Shown here piece by piece: positions 8,684-16,122 of a stretch of DNA of 56,995 nucleotides (position 1 is the first letter of the stretch; each line of letters starts with the position of its first letter). Made by a program: the position numbers and the translations under genes. The notes below the pieces were generated by a model that saw nothing but the letters and a program-made list of their open reading frames with translations, was not told the DNA's origin and did not search any database. Source of the stretch: Xenorhabdus hominickii (GTDB lineage: Bacteria > Pseudomonadota > Gammaproteobacteria > Enterobacterales > Enterobacteriaceae); assembly GCF_002632725.1 (NCBI RefSeq), contig NZ_NJAI01000012.1:1-56995 (forward strand), written 5' to 3'.

Positions 8684-9091
8684 CTAAAAAGTAGTATCTA
8701 TCCTCCTTTTTCGGATTAGGTCATCCCACATATGACATAACAAGGCCGCATTCTTTGCAGCTTTTTTTTCATCCTCCCTCACACCACCAGCGGGAATAAC
8801 CGTTTTTGAGAAATCAATGGTCATGCCATGACGCGGCTTAAAATGCGCCTGTGTGATGTGTTTCATTTCAAACGTTCTTGGCCGGACGCTGGTGTCCATG
8901 AGGCAAATGATATTTTTGGAGGCGCAAAACACATTCAGGCGGGCATAAACAAAATCTTTGTCTATCTCAACGCTGGGATGATAACGGCGAATGGCATTCA
9001 TCACCTCTTTGGCAGTCAGAGGGCGGTTTTCTCTCAGTAGCACATCAGCCAGATGAATATTGGAGATTTTTTCCTTCACGCTCTTTTCCAA
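8684..9091 (-). CDS. Hypothetical protein (135 aa), possible winged helix
   Basis: The first 70 residues (LADVLLRENRPLTAKEVMNAIRRYHPSVEIDKDFVYARLNVF) read like a winged-helix fold that helps control gene expression: helix, turn, recognition helix, short strands. The remainder is basic with DEKKAAKNAALLCHMWDDLIRKRR at the end. I do not recognise a named family. It is monocistronic on the minus strand between the par region and the HicA-like pair. A DNA-binding role is inference from the helix pattern only. Confidence 0.6.
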   Translation of the reverse strand: MEKSVKEKISNIHLADVLLRENRPLTAKEVMNAIRRYHPSVEIDKDFVYARLNVFCASKNIICLMDTSVRPRTFEMKHITQAHFKPRHGMTIDFSKTVIPAGGVREDEKKAAKNAALLCHMWDDLIRKRRIDTTF

Positions 9092-9234
9092 GAAAATGCT
9101 AAATGGTTTTTTATCTTACCTAAAAAGCCAGAAATATAAATAAATATCCATAAATTACAATAAGTTAATAATAAAATATGCAGTAATTATATGAAGATAA
9201 AAAAGGAATAATTATTAAAGATCGGTAACAATAG

Positions 9235-9294
9235 TTGACACAATAGATATTAATGGTTACTATAATTACCAGTTGGTTGATGGGATTAGTCAAC
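9235..9294 (+). promoter_or_regulatory. Promoter and operator of the HicA-like/HTH pair
   Basis: TTGACA (9235-9240) is followed after 17 bases by TACTAT (9258-9263), a strong sigma-70 promoter. Just downstream GGTTGA and TCAACC form an inverted repeat (about 9275-9294), a probable operator for the HTH partner encoded by the second gene. Confidence 0.6.
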
Positions 9295-9335
9295 CGTGTT
9301 CTTTAACAAAGTGAGACTTAAAAGGAGTATTTTGT

Positions 9336-9551
9336 ATCTCGTACCATAAAAACAAAGAGATTAATGCGGCGGTTTCATATGCCGTGTCTCAAGGCTGGAT
9401 CTATATCAAACGTACTGGAAAAGGCCATGCTGTAGGGATTTTACGCTGTGGCAGCGAAGATAAATGCCACCAAAGATCAGTTTGGGGGACACCTGATAGC
9501 CCCCAAAACCACGCAAAAGACATTATCTCATTGGTAGATAAGTGCAAATAA
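9336..9551 (+). CDS. Small HicA-like toxin candidate with an AUC start
   Basis: An open frame encodes about 71 residues: SYHKNKEINAAVSYAV, then SQGWIYIKRTGKGHAVGILRC and SVWGTPDSPQNHAKDIISLVDKC. The GxGHAxG and W-S/G-TP-x-SPxNHA pattern matches a widespread family of small HicA-like proteins encoded next to an HTH partner. The GHA histidine would be the catalytic residue by analogy with HicA. No ATG, GTG or TTG exists in frame. A good AAAGGAG lies eight bases before an ATC codon at 9336, exactly where ATG is expected. Either AUC is used, giving very low expression, or a point change has silenced the gene. Confidence 0.6.
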   Translation: MSYHKNKEINAAVSYAVSQGWIYIKRTGKGHAVGILRCGSEDKCHQRSVWGTPDSPQNHAKDIISLVDKCK

Positions 9552-9555
9552 TATC

Positions 9556-9580
9556 AAGGCCGTCAATCGGCGGCCTTTTT
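9556..9580 (+). terminator. Terminator-like hairpin between toxin and HTH genes
   Basis: AAGGCCG pairs with CGGCCTT, followed by a short T-run. It lies between the two genes of the pair, so it may attenuate the downstream gene or protect the transcript end. Confidence 0.6.
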
Positions 9581-9613
9581 ATGAGTCTCACCTCTCAATG
9601 ATAGGAAAATAGA

Positions 9614-10183
9614 ATGAGAGAATACGATTTTAGTATCGTGGTAGGCGGAAAGAAAATCACTACCGATGATGATTTATTTGATATATCAGACGCACTGTAT
9701 GAGGCGGGATGCAGTGATTCGCACCCTGCTGCATATAATGGCACTTTGTACATTAACTTCACACGAAAAAGTGACAGTTATGCTCAAGCTGTGGCATCTG
9801 CTATAGCGAATATTGAATCAATCTCTGGTTTAAGGTGTTTATCGGTAGATATGGGTGATGTTGTCAGTTTAAGTGATGCCGCTGAACTGTCAGGAACAAC
9901 AAAGGCTACTTTATCTCGCTATAGCAAAGGAAGCCGTGGAGCAGGGGATTTCCCGACACCTATCCTCCGTATAGACAGTAATCGCCCGTTATGGTCTTGG
10001 AGTGATATTGCTGAATGGCTGGCAAAAAACAACCTTATTGACAATGAGCTGGTGGAACAGGCGCGCATTACCGGTGCCATTAACACAGCGCTATCAATTC
10101 GCAACAATAATTCAATGGATGCCGTTTTTCAATTCCTGTACGCTCTGAAAGGCAGTAATAACCACACTATGCTCTCTATGTAG
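9614..10183 (+). CDS. HTH partner protein of the HicA-like gene (antitoxin candidate)
   Basis: The 189-residue protein begins with an alpha/beta segment (YDFSIVVGG, DDLFDISDALYEAGCSDS, YINFTRKSDSYAQAVASAIANIES). An HTH region follows near residues 85-110 (VSLSDAAELSGTTKATLSRYSKG), then a WSWSDIAEWL helix. The same two-part layout (ALYEAGCDD half, then HTH with Trp-rich end) is seen in proteins encoded beside small HicA-like toxins elsewhere. It probably neutralises the upstream protein and represses the promoter at 9235. The function is inferred from gene pairing and no experimental family is known to me. Confidence 0.65.
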   Translation: MREYDFSIVVGGKKITTDDDLFDISDALYEAGCSDSHPAAYNGTLYINFTRKSDSYAQAVASAIANIESISGLRCLSVDMGDVVSLSDAAELSGTTKATLSRYSKGSRGAGDFPTPILRIDSNRPLWSWSDIAEWLAKNNLIDNELVEQARITGAINTALSIRNNNSMDAVFQFLYALKGSNNHTMLSM

Positions 10184-10224
10184 TTAACAATCTTTCTTAA
10201 AAATATCAGTCTCACTCACTTTTC

Positions 10225-10250
10225 GGCCATCTCAATGATGGCCTTTTTTT
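10225..10250 (+). terminator. Rho-independent terminator after the HTH gene
   Basis: GGCCAT and ATGGCC form a stem with a seven-base loop followed by seven T residues, 40 bases after the stop codon. Confidence 0.8.
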
Positions 10251-10324
10251 GACTGCATTATCAAAAGAATCAAAAAAGGCCGCATCAAGCGGCTCCGGTA
10301 CTACAAAGCGGGTGTCACGGCCTG

Positions 10325-10588
10325 TCATGTCCTCTGATATGAGGCTGTAAATGTGGGGTTATACTCTTGCATTATTCTGAATACACCAAGATATTTTCCA
10401 TCAGCAAACACCACGATATCAAGCGGCCAGTAGGCTTCCCATCCATCATGATTATCGTGATAATCCTTCGCGCACATCTCCGCCAAATGCTTAGGGGATG
10501 AAATAGCCCGTTTGTCATCTTTCAGAGCATAGCGATCTGTCAGGCCATCAAAATTATTTTCGCTGATTATTGCATATTCTATTGTCAT
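10325..10588 (-). CDS. Hypothetical protein (87 aa)
   Basis: The ATG at 10588 has GGAAAG upstream and is preferred over a GTG at 10600. The protein has a KHLAEMCAKDYHDNHDGWEAYWPLDI segment followed by FADGKYLGVFRI. The pattern of a short helix, then W-P-L-D-I-x-V-F and a G-x-F strand, recurs in small phage and plasmid proteins of unknown role. No partner is evident. Confidence 0.6.
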   Translation of the reverse strand: MTIEYAIISENNFDGLTDRYALKDDKRAISSPKHLAEMCAKDYHDNHDGWEAYWPLDIVVFADGKYLGVFRIMQEYNPTFTASYQRT

Positions 10589-10748
10589 TCGACTTTCCAC
10601 AGAAAAAGGACGGCCACCAGATCAATTACAAAGGTCTGGTGCCGCCAGGGGTGTAGAAATGGGGGCGCCCAACTAATTCGCTGAACGAACAGAAAAGAGA
10701 TCAGTATTTATACATCCGGTCATCACAATTAAAAGTATCCGTTCATCA

Positions 10749-10928
10749 CTACCGGAGTGAATGCCACAGACGACGCAAAATGCCTTTATCGTGATGCCGA
10801 TGTGCGGTTCGGTGCTTCGCCAGGCGTTTTACTGTATCGCGGGAGCCTTTCACATTGCAGAGTAATTGTTTCTGGCGTTGGTAACTGCTATGAATTTGCT
10901 TGATTTGTTGCTGAATATTCAGTTGGTG
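10749..10928 (-). pseudogene. In-frame continuation of the upstream ORF after a TGA
   Basis: After the TGA at 10929-10931 the same frame continues 59 codons to TAG at 10749-10751 without another stop. It encodes a very basic peptide with HQLNIQQQIKQIHSSYQ, RDTVKRLAKH and GILRRLWHSL. It has no ATG start of its own. It could be the second half of a gene broken by a single substitution, a readthrough extension, or a separate gene with a CTG start. Confidence 0.4.
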
Positions 10929-11138
10929 TCATCTTTCTTCATTCCATTGTTTTTCTGTCATTTTTCCCAAAAAACTCACCCCTATCACCGCTGAATTGGC
11001 GCAGACGCCAAGACTTGTTTGCGCTTCTAACAGTCTAAGATGGGTCATCCTTGGTGTCGGATGTTTCACAATTACAGATTGTGTCTCCAGCCCTGATTGG
11101 CCGAATGAGACATTGAAAAAGTAGAATTTCTTTGCCAT
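10929..11138 (-). CDS. Hypothetical protein (69 aa)
   Basis: A short ATG frame with KFYFFNVSFGQSGLETQSVIVKHPTPRMTHLRLLEAQ. It looks like a single small beta-alpha domain and I do not recognise it. It ends in TGA, after which the frame stays open for 59 more codons. It is the first of several small minus-strand genes between 10.3 and 14.2 kb. Confidence 0.5.
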   Translation of the reverse strand: MAKKFYFFNVSFGQSGLETQSVIVKHPTPRMTHLRLLEAQTSLGVCANSAVIGVSFLGKMTEKQWNEER

Positions 11139-11190
11139 TTTTTATAATAAAGTTCTAAATGATAATTTATTTAAACCGTAGAGGAAATTA

Positions 11191-11487
11191 TCACAATAAC
11201 AACTGGCGCTTATCAACCGTGATTTTTTTTCCCAGTGCATAGGCGTAGTGGTATTCGGCCACACACACCGGATCTCGTTCGAAATCTTTCGGGAACCACA
11301 CTTCATTAGCCAATACCAGCATACATACCCGCGTCACTAGCGATTCTAAGCAGGCACCAACACCGTAAAAAGAGCCTGGATTACTGACCGAATATCCGGC
11401 GTTTTGATAGCTCTCTTCAATAAACACTAAGGTTATTTCATAAACGGGCATATTCAGCGGGACGGAAAGATAAACTTTGCTATGCAC
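11191..11487 (-). CDS. Hypothetical protein (98 aa)
   Basis: The protein has no recognised domain. It overlaps the 3' end of the upstream 11480-12049 gene by eight bases, so the two are coupled in one minus-strand operon with the VRR-NUC nuclease. Internal Cys residues (CLESL, RVCML, PVCVAEY) are not spaced like a metal site. Confidence 0.55.
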   Translation of the reverse strand: MHSKVYLSVPLNMPVYEITLVFIEESYQNAGYSVSNPGSFYGVGACLESLVTRVCMLVLANEVWFPKDFERDPVCVAEYHYAYALGKKITVDKRQLLL

Positions 11488-12049
11488 GGTATATTGCCCA
11501 GTTTTCTGCCAGCTGATCCTGAACAGACGGATTCCACGTAATAGAGATACCTTCAGGGGCTACAAATAAGAACGTACGTTCACTTCCTTTTTGCTTATCA
11601 CAGTGCAGCATCACACGCCCACCAGCCCAATTGCTGCGATAGACGCTAAAATCACGCCTAATCATGAGGTTCAATGCTGACGGGTAATTCATTAATCTGA
11701 CATCAGGGGCGCTTACCTGCGTTTCCGCTGGTGTATCTTGGTGTGCATCAGCGAAAATATGACTGATAATGGATTTCTGTTTTTTTGATAGGCGATGTTC
11801 ATAATCAGAAGTTGCCCTGCGGATCATCTCCCATAAATTTTTCACTCCACCTACAGCGTAATGAAGCGCGGCTTTATTAGTATTTGCGTATTTATATAAT
11901 TGGATTGCTTTTACCTTTCGGCCTTTGCTTTTAATATGTAACTCAATCAGGCAGACCATACAGTACGCAATTTTTTGCTTAGTGGCATCACGCTTAATGG
12001 CCGATTTCTCCAGTAACCATTCATAGAAAAGGTCTTCATTGAATTTCAT
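11480..12049 (-). CDS. Hypothetical protein (189 aa)
   Basis: The start at 12049 (MKFNEDLFYEWLLEK) is chosen over 12076. The N-terminal half is helical and basic (KRDATKQKIAYCMVCLIELHIKSKGRKVKAIQLYKYA). The C-terminal half carries SVYRSNWAGGRVMLHCDKQKG. It overlaps the VRR-NUC gene end by 14 bp and the downstream gene by eight, an operon. I do not recognise it. A nucleic-acid role is suggested only by the charge and the neighbouring nuclease. Confidence 0.6.
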   Translation of the reverse strand: MKFNEDLFYEWLLEKSAIKRDATKQKIAYCMVCLIELHIKSKGRKVKAIQLYKYANTNKAALHYAVGGVKNLWEMIRRATSDYEHRLSKKQKSIISHIFADAHQDTPAETQVSAPDVRLMNYPSALNLMIRRDFSVYRSNWAGGRVMLHCDKQKGSERTFLFVAPEGISITWNPSVQDQLAENWAIYRA

Positions 12050-12647
12050 AACGCCCCCCCTTCCAAAGATGATCATTTTTATGGACAGGGAGCGATTCCC
12101 CAGATTCTAAACACCAATATTGTGTAACGGTCTCGATTGCCTCGTGTTCACCGTAGACAACCGCACAGTAAAATCCATCCTCAGATAACATATTCAGCCA
12201 TTGCTTTTGATCTTCAGACGGTTTATTGGCCCCATGTTTAAACTCCAAGCGCATACCGTGGTAACACCCTTTTGCTAAATCTAACGAAACATCGGGATAG
12301 CCTTTGCGTTGCCCTTCCGCCCTAAGATGCTCGCCTGTCTTTTTGTGCCGCAATCCCCCGTTAGGCGTCGAATGCAAACGTTTGTAGAGGTCGGGAGCAT
12401 TAACCTCACAATGATGGAAAAAACGCACCTGCGAGTAATGTTCGTGGTTGCCTTTCAGTAATTCAGGTTTTTTTGACAACCGTTCTAAGGCGACTGCATG
12501 AGGGGAACGTGCCTTGTTGTTGGGCTTACCCCAACTGATAGCGACATCATATATGACGGACTTTTTACCCTTAGTGAGTTGCCCTTTTTTCTTCGTCCTT
12601 TCGCAGTAATCGCTATACCATTTTTCAGAAGCCCTAAGCATTCTCAC
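12036..12647 (-). CDS. VRR-NUC domain nuclease
   Basis: The 203-residue protein contains the hallmarks of the VRR-NUC family, a PD-(D/E)xK fold. There is an early Q-x-x-F-F segment after HEHYSQ, then NGGLRHKKTGEHLRAEGQRKGYPDVSLDLAKG with catalytic Asp in GYPD. Next come GMRLEFKHGANKPSEDQKQWLNML with the E-x-K pair, and a conserved Gln for packing. Phage VRR-NUC proteins act on branched or structured DNA in replication or recombination. The N-terminal 70 residues are basic and may bind DNA. It heads an operon with the next two genes. Confidence 0.8.
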   Translation of the reverse strand: MRMLRASEKWYSDYCERTKKKGQLTKGKKSVIYDVAISWGKPNNKARSPHAVALERLSKKPELLKGNHEHYSQVRFFHHCEVNAPDLYKRLHSTPNGGLRHKKTGEHLRAEGQRKGYPDVSLDLAKGCYHGMRLEFKHGANKPSEDQKQWLNMLSEDGFYCAVVYGEHEAIETVTQYWCLESGESLPVHKNDHLWKGGRYEIQ

Positions 12648-13003
12648 TCCAACAACATTATCTCAATGCTAATCAGTTTATTATTTGTTAGCGGTGAAGC
12701 GATCTATCCGCTGAACAGGATAGAGATCATAGATTTTTGAGAGGATCAAATTCCCTTTTCTGCGTGATAAATCGTCAAATCAAAAAAATTGCGGGCTATG
12801 TGGTGTGTTTTATATGACAGCAACCTTAATTATTCATATTTTGAGTAGCGACGTGCCAATAGATGAATAACTCACTGATAAAATAGGTTATTTTAATGCC
12901 ATTAAAAATCATAATCTTAAAAAAGTCTAAATTATTTTTTATTTTAAAATTAGATTTTAACTCTTTTTTTTCAAACTTCAATGATAATCTCTAACTTTTT
13001 CAA
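12648..13003. other. AT-rich non-coding gap
   Basis: About 355 bp upstream of the VRR-NUC operon and downstream of the next minus-strand group. It is strongly AT-rich from 12890 on and would contain the nuclease promoter. I see no gene, terminator with a convincing stem, or repeat array in it. Confidence 0.5.
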
Positions 13004-13282
13004 CTAACTTGGAGTAAATTTAGTGCTTTTTTCCAGACGAGCGATATTGAAAGCAAGCAGCGTATCCCACTCGCTCATTTCACATTCCCTTACTCGTTCA
13101 ATCTTGTTCCCATTAGAAGGACGGACAATCCAGCACCATCGACTATCGTGCTGCTTATCTTTCAGCTCGAAGACCTTAAGAAGGCGGTTGAAATTCAGAA
13201 GATATCCGCGTTTCCCAGCCAGATCTTCCAGCTCACTTTTCGTGTAATACCTTTTCTCACTGGTGCTCTGATTATGGATCAC
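13004..13282 (-). CDS. Hypothetical protein (92 aa)
   Basis: A small charged protein with YYTKSELEDLAGKRGYLLNF and DSRWCWIVRPSNGNKIERV. It overlaps the upstream gene (13279-13599) by four bases (ATGA type), a translational coupling that supports both frames. No domain is recognised. Confidence 0.55.
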   Translation of the reverse strand: MIHNQSTSEKRYYTKSELEDLAGKRGYLLNFNRLLKVFELKDKQHDSRWCWIVRPSNGNKIERVRECEMSEWDTLLAFNIARLEKSTKFTPS

Positions 13283-13599
13283 AGTCTCCCCCTCCGTTGA
13301 ATCAGCATTTCCATATCCTCATCGTTGCTGAACCACAGATAGGGGTCAGTATCATCGGACTCATCGTTAACAGCGAGGATATGATCAGCGGAATAAACAA
13401 CGCCATTCTCAAAGCGTTCACTCAAATAAAGGGGGGCGATCACCACGCCCCAAAAGAGCGATACAATTTGGATTCTGCCTTTAATCGGGCAATAAAATTC
13501 GTGAGGTAGAATGTGACATACTTTTGTACCGGTAGCCTCTGTCAGTAGGGTTTCCAGATAGGATTCTGGGGGCTGAATAGTGTCAATTAATGTCGTCAT
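13279..13599 (-). CDS. Hypothetical protein (106 aa)
   Basis: MTTLIDTIQPPESYLETLLTEATG is taken as the start at 13599, inside a longer open frame. The protein has FYCPIKGRIQIVSLFWGVVIAPLYLSERF in the middle and an acidic SDDTDPYLWF segment near the end. No family is recognised. It is coupled to the following gene by a four-base overlap. Confidence 0.5.
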   Translation of the reverse strand: MTTLIDTIQPPESYLETLLTEATGTKVCHILPHEFYCPIKGRIQIVSLFWGVVIAPLYLSERFENGVVYSADHILAVNDESDDTDPYLWFSNDEDMEMLIQRRGRL

Positions 13600-13715
13600 T
13601 GATTTACATGCGCCCCAAGCAGAACGCAGCTCCAAAAGTAATTATTCATGTCGTTGAATGACCGATAAAATATCATCAAGTGCGTACTCTTTCGATATGA
13701 TCCACCAGCTACCAG

Positions 13716-13934
13716 CTAACTCGTCACTCGGATTACAGCCATTATATATTTCGCGGGGAAATCCGCTTTCAAATCGTCTTTTGCCTCAAATAACGCACCG
13801 TCTTTGCCCCTGATATAGTTAAAGCAGTAACATTCATCGGGGGAATAGTCATAACGGTTAGCGCCTTTACCCCCGCGAAGATGACTGCTGTTGGTTTTCA
13901 CAATGATATTGTTTCCCAACTGGGCGATACACAT
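13716..13934 (-). CDS. Hypothetical protein (72 aa)
   Basis: A short frame with SSHLRGGKGANRYDYSPDECYCFNYIRGKDGALFEAKDD. It could be a small beta domain. Recognition is not possible and its expression is uncertain. Confidence 0.4.
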   Translation of the reverse strand: MCIAQLGNNIIVKTNSSHLRGGKGANRYDYSPDECYCFNYIRGKDGALFEAKDDLKADFPAKYIMAVIRVTS

Positions 13935-13955
13935 TTTTTGGGCTTCTTGTTCTAT

Positions 13956-14150
13956 TCAGGATTTTTCTGCGGTGGTTTTATCCACACCCTCCTGAGAGAT
14001 AAGGCCAGCTTTCACCTTTATTTTATACCAGAATCCGTTCTCATAAAGTGACAGCCTGCAATGCTGATTAATCAATGCAACCACATCATTACGCCGCTGA
14101 AAATCCAAGAAAAGCGATTCAGTAATCTCATGTTCTTCAGCAAAGCCCAA
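13956..14150 (-). CDS. Hypothetical protein (64 aa), possibly truncated
   Basis: A short frame with LFLDFQRRNDVVALINQHCRLSLYENGFWYKIKVKAGLISQEG. Its 5' end lies close to the IS6 remnant that starts near 14206, so upstream coding sequence may have been lost. Confidence 0.4.
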   Translation of the reverse strand: MGFAEEHEITESLFLDFQRRNDVVALINQHCRLSLYENGFWYKIKVKAGLISQEGVDKTTAEKS

Positions 14151-14205
14151 AGCGATAGCATCCGCAAACGGGTAGCAAAATCCTTACTGTAAACTCCCCT
14201 TCTTT

Positions 14206-14878
14206 TTGAGCAAATCAAGAACGATGTCCCTGATCCGAAACGCGTTTAAACGCCTCCATTATCCCATCGATATCATTGCCCTATGTGTTCGCTGGTATCT
14301 TGCTTATGCGCTGAGTCTGCGTAATTTGGAAGAAATAATGACAGAACGGAGGATCTTCGTCGACCACGCAAAAAGCCCGTTGGTTCCCGGTGGCGGATGG
14401 ATGAAACCGATATCAAAGTGAAAGGTCAGTGGAAATACCTTTACCGGGTGGTTGATACTGATGGTCAGACGATTGACTTTTTGCTGACAGCTCGCCGCGA
14501 TGCAACGGCAGCCCTGCGTTTTTTCCGTAAAGCGATACGCCAGCACTGCAGACCCGCCATCGTGACCCTTGATAAAAGTGGGGCCAATACCGCCACGCTC
14601 ACCCTCCTCAATGCGGAAAATCGCCTCAGCAGGTGATTGAAATCCGGCAAAACAAATACCTGAATAACCTCATTGAGCAAGACCATCGCCATGTCAAACG
14701 TCGGATAAGCCCGATGCTGGGATTGAAATCGTTCCGACGGGCACAAACGTTGCTGATGGGGATAGAGTTAGTCATCATGCTGTGTAAAAGACTATGTCTT
14801 CAAAATGAAGGCGAGAATTTATCGCCCACAGAGCCGTCTTTTTGCAATAGCGGAAAATTGCTCAAACGTGAGGCTTAA
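14206..14878 (+). mobile_element. IS6/IS26-family transposase remnant (frameshifted)
   Basis: Three successive frames together give a DDE transposase of the IS6 family. The first has FKRLHYPIDIIALCVRWYLAYALSLRNLEEIM. The second, from 14397, has MDETDIKVKGQWKYLYRVVDTDGQTIDFLL, which holds the first catalytic Asp, and VTLDKSGAN with the second. The third, from 14633, has NKYLNNLIEQDHRHVKRRI with the Glu region. An internal gap and frame changes make it non-functional. Terminal inverted repeats are not evident at either end. A second, minus-strand remnant of a related element lies at 23.4-24.1 kb. Confidence 0.85.
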
Positions 14879-14879
14879 C

Positions 14880-15040
14880 ATCCTTTCCGGCGTCGATAGG
14901 CGATCTGATAATTCGTCATACATTGTGACGCCGTAACGGTCTGGGTTCAGTTTCGTGGTCTTTGCACCAGAATCGTAAACCAAGCGGCCTGATTCCATCT
15001 GATACCAGCTACCATTGATAAACCGCTCTCCCTCCACCAT
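14880..15040 (-). pseudogene. Truncated 5' part of an unknown gene, cut by the IS6 remnant
   Basis: From ATG at 15040 a frame reads MVEGERFINGSWYQMESGRLVYDSGAKTTKL and continues to about LTFEQFSAIAKRR. It then runs into the end of the IS6 remnant, where the protein ends artificially at 14819. The W-Y-Q-x-x-S-G-R-L pattern looks like a small phage protein. The original C-terminus is gone. Confidence 0.45.
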
Positions 15041-15109
15041 TAGTGAGAAAGCCAGTTACATAAGGTTCAATGCATCTCAGTCTATCTGCAATTCAAACTA
15101 AAGCGTTTG

Positions 15110-15364
15110 TTATGATGCCCACATTGTCTCATCTGGAAGAACCCCATCTTTCCAGTGCTTAAATATCTTATATGAAGCCCTTTGGTAAAAGTATTTTTTT
15201 TCATCATAATCAGCAGATTTGATTAATGTGATTTCACCGTTTTCCTTATTTATTTCAAAAATGCCGTGTTCTTTTTCGGTGTCCATAAATTCACTAGCCG
15301 TAAAACTATAACGAGCGAAATTTTCATTTTCTTCTTTTTTGAAGATCAATATACAAAATGCCAT
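15110..15364 (-). CDS. Immunity protein candidate for the adjacent RHS-tip toxin (84 aa)
   Basis: An acidic 84-residue protein (EENENFARYSFTASEFMDTEKEHGIFEINKENGEI). It starts two bases after the upstream toxin-like gene ends. Small acidic proteins immediately downstream of an RHS C-terminal tip are the normal place for immunity proteins. I do not recognise the family, so the role is inferred from position, size and charge. Confidence 0.55.
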   Translation of the reverse strand: MAFCILIFKKEENENFARYSFTASEFMDTEKEHGIFEINKENGEITLIKSADYDEKKYFYQRASYKIFKHWKDGVLPDETMWAS

Positions 15365-15365
15365 A

Positions 15366-16043
15366 TTAAGGTTTCCAATCTCTTCCTGATTTTACTGCTG
15401 CAATATGAGACGTTATGTAGTCTGTTGAAAATATTCTTTCGAATCTAGATTCAAAATATTCATGTCTTAACAACTCAATATCAGATTTTACAAAATCGCC
15501 TTTCTTCAAACGTTCCCAAGCGTTGACCATCTCAGGATCAGCATCAAATCGGCCTTTTCCATAACCTAATTCATGTTCTCTGAAAAATACATGGTCTTTT
15601 ATCCGAGCAATTATGAATTCTTTCCATCCTGTATTTTTCACAATGGTAGAGATATCCGTGTAATCAGCCCTAATTTTATCGTAGAACTTTTCAGCTTTTT
15701 CCCATCCAATTGCGCTATCTGGATTTAGAACTTGTCTAGCTCCAGTTTGTTTGATGGAAAAATTCTCTTTAGTGACGTTCCCCCCAGCAGCCCAATCGGG
15801 TCTGGGGTCTAACGTCAGATACTGCCTTGTACCCCGAACATAGTGCCGAAAACGGTTGTAGTATAAACCAATTTCATCATCTTCGGCTTGTTTCCTCCTG
15901 ACCCCTTCTGTTTTTGTAATGCCAAATACTACCGGAGATCTTGTCAATGAGGCAGAACGGATAACCATAATCAGTTCAGCCATACTGGTCACGCCTAAAA
16001 ACAACGATGTATCACTCTGTGTGGAGGTTAATTTATCGACCAA
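15366..16043 (-). CDS. Orphan RHS C-terminal tip toxin candidate
   Basis: The 225-residue protein has an unrelated N-terminal 60 residues, then a decayed RHS core end. IGLYYNRFRHY, GTRQYLTLDP and WAAGGN replace the standard GLYYNRFRYY, GQYLTPDP, AGGLN. After this comes a different C-terminal domain with KDHVFFREHELG, GRFDADPEMVNAWERL and SDIELLRHEYFESRFERIF. This is the organisation of an orphan polymorphic-toxin tip. The tip looks intact and is followed at once by an immunity candidate. The catalytic activity is unknown to me. It lies divergent from the portal gene, where P1 has darB. The first 60 residues may be read from sequence acquired by chance. Confidence 0.6.
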   Translation of the reverse strand: MVDKLTSTQSDTSLFLGVTSMAELIMVIRSASLTRSPVVFGITKTEGVRRKQAEDDEIGLYYNRFRHYVRGTRQYLTLDPRPDWAAGGNVTKENFSIKQTGARQVLNPDSAIGWEKAEKFYDKIRADYTDISTIVKNTGWKEFIIARIKDHVFFREHELGYGKGRFDADPEMVNAWERLKKGDFVKSDIELLRHEYFESRFERIFSTDYITSHIAAVKSGRDWKP

Positions 16044-16122
16044 GGTTCACGTCCCGAAATAAAGGTTCATTAGAATTGGCGATTCTAGTAAACCTTTAAT
16101 TTATGACTGGCGGGTAATAACA

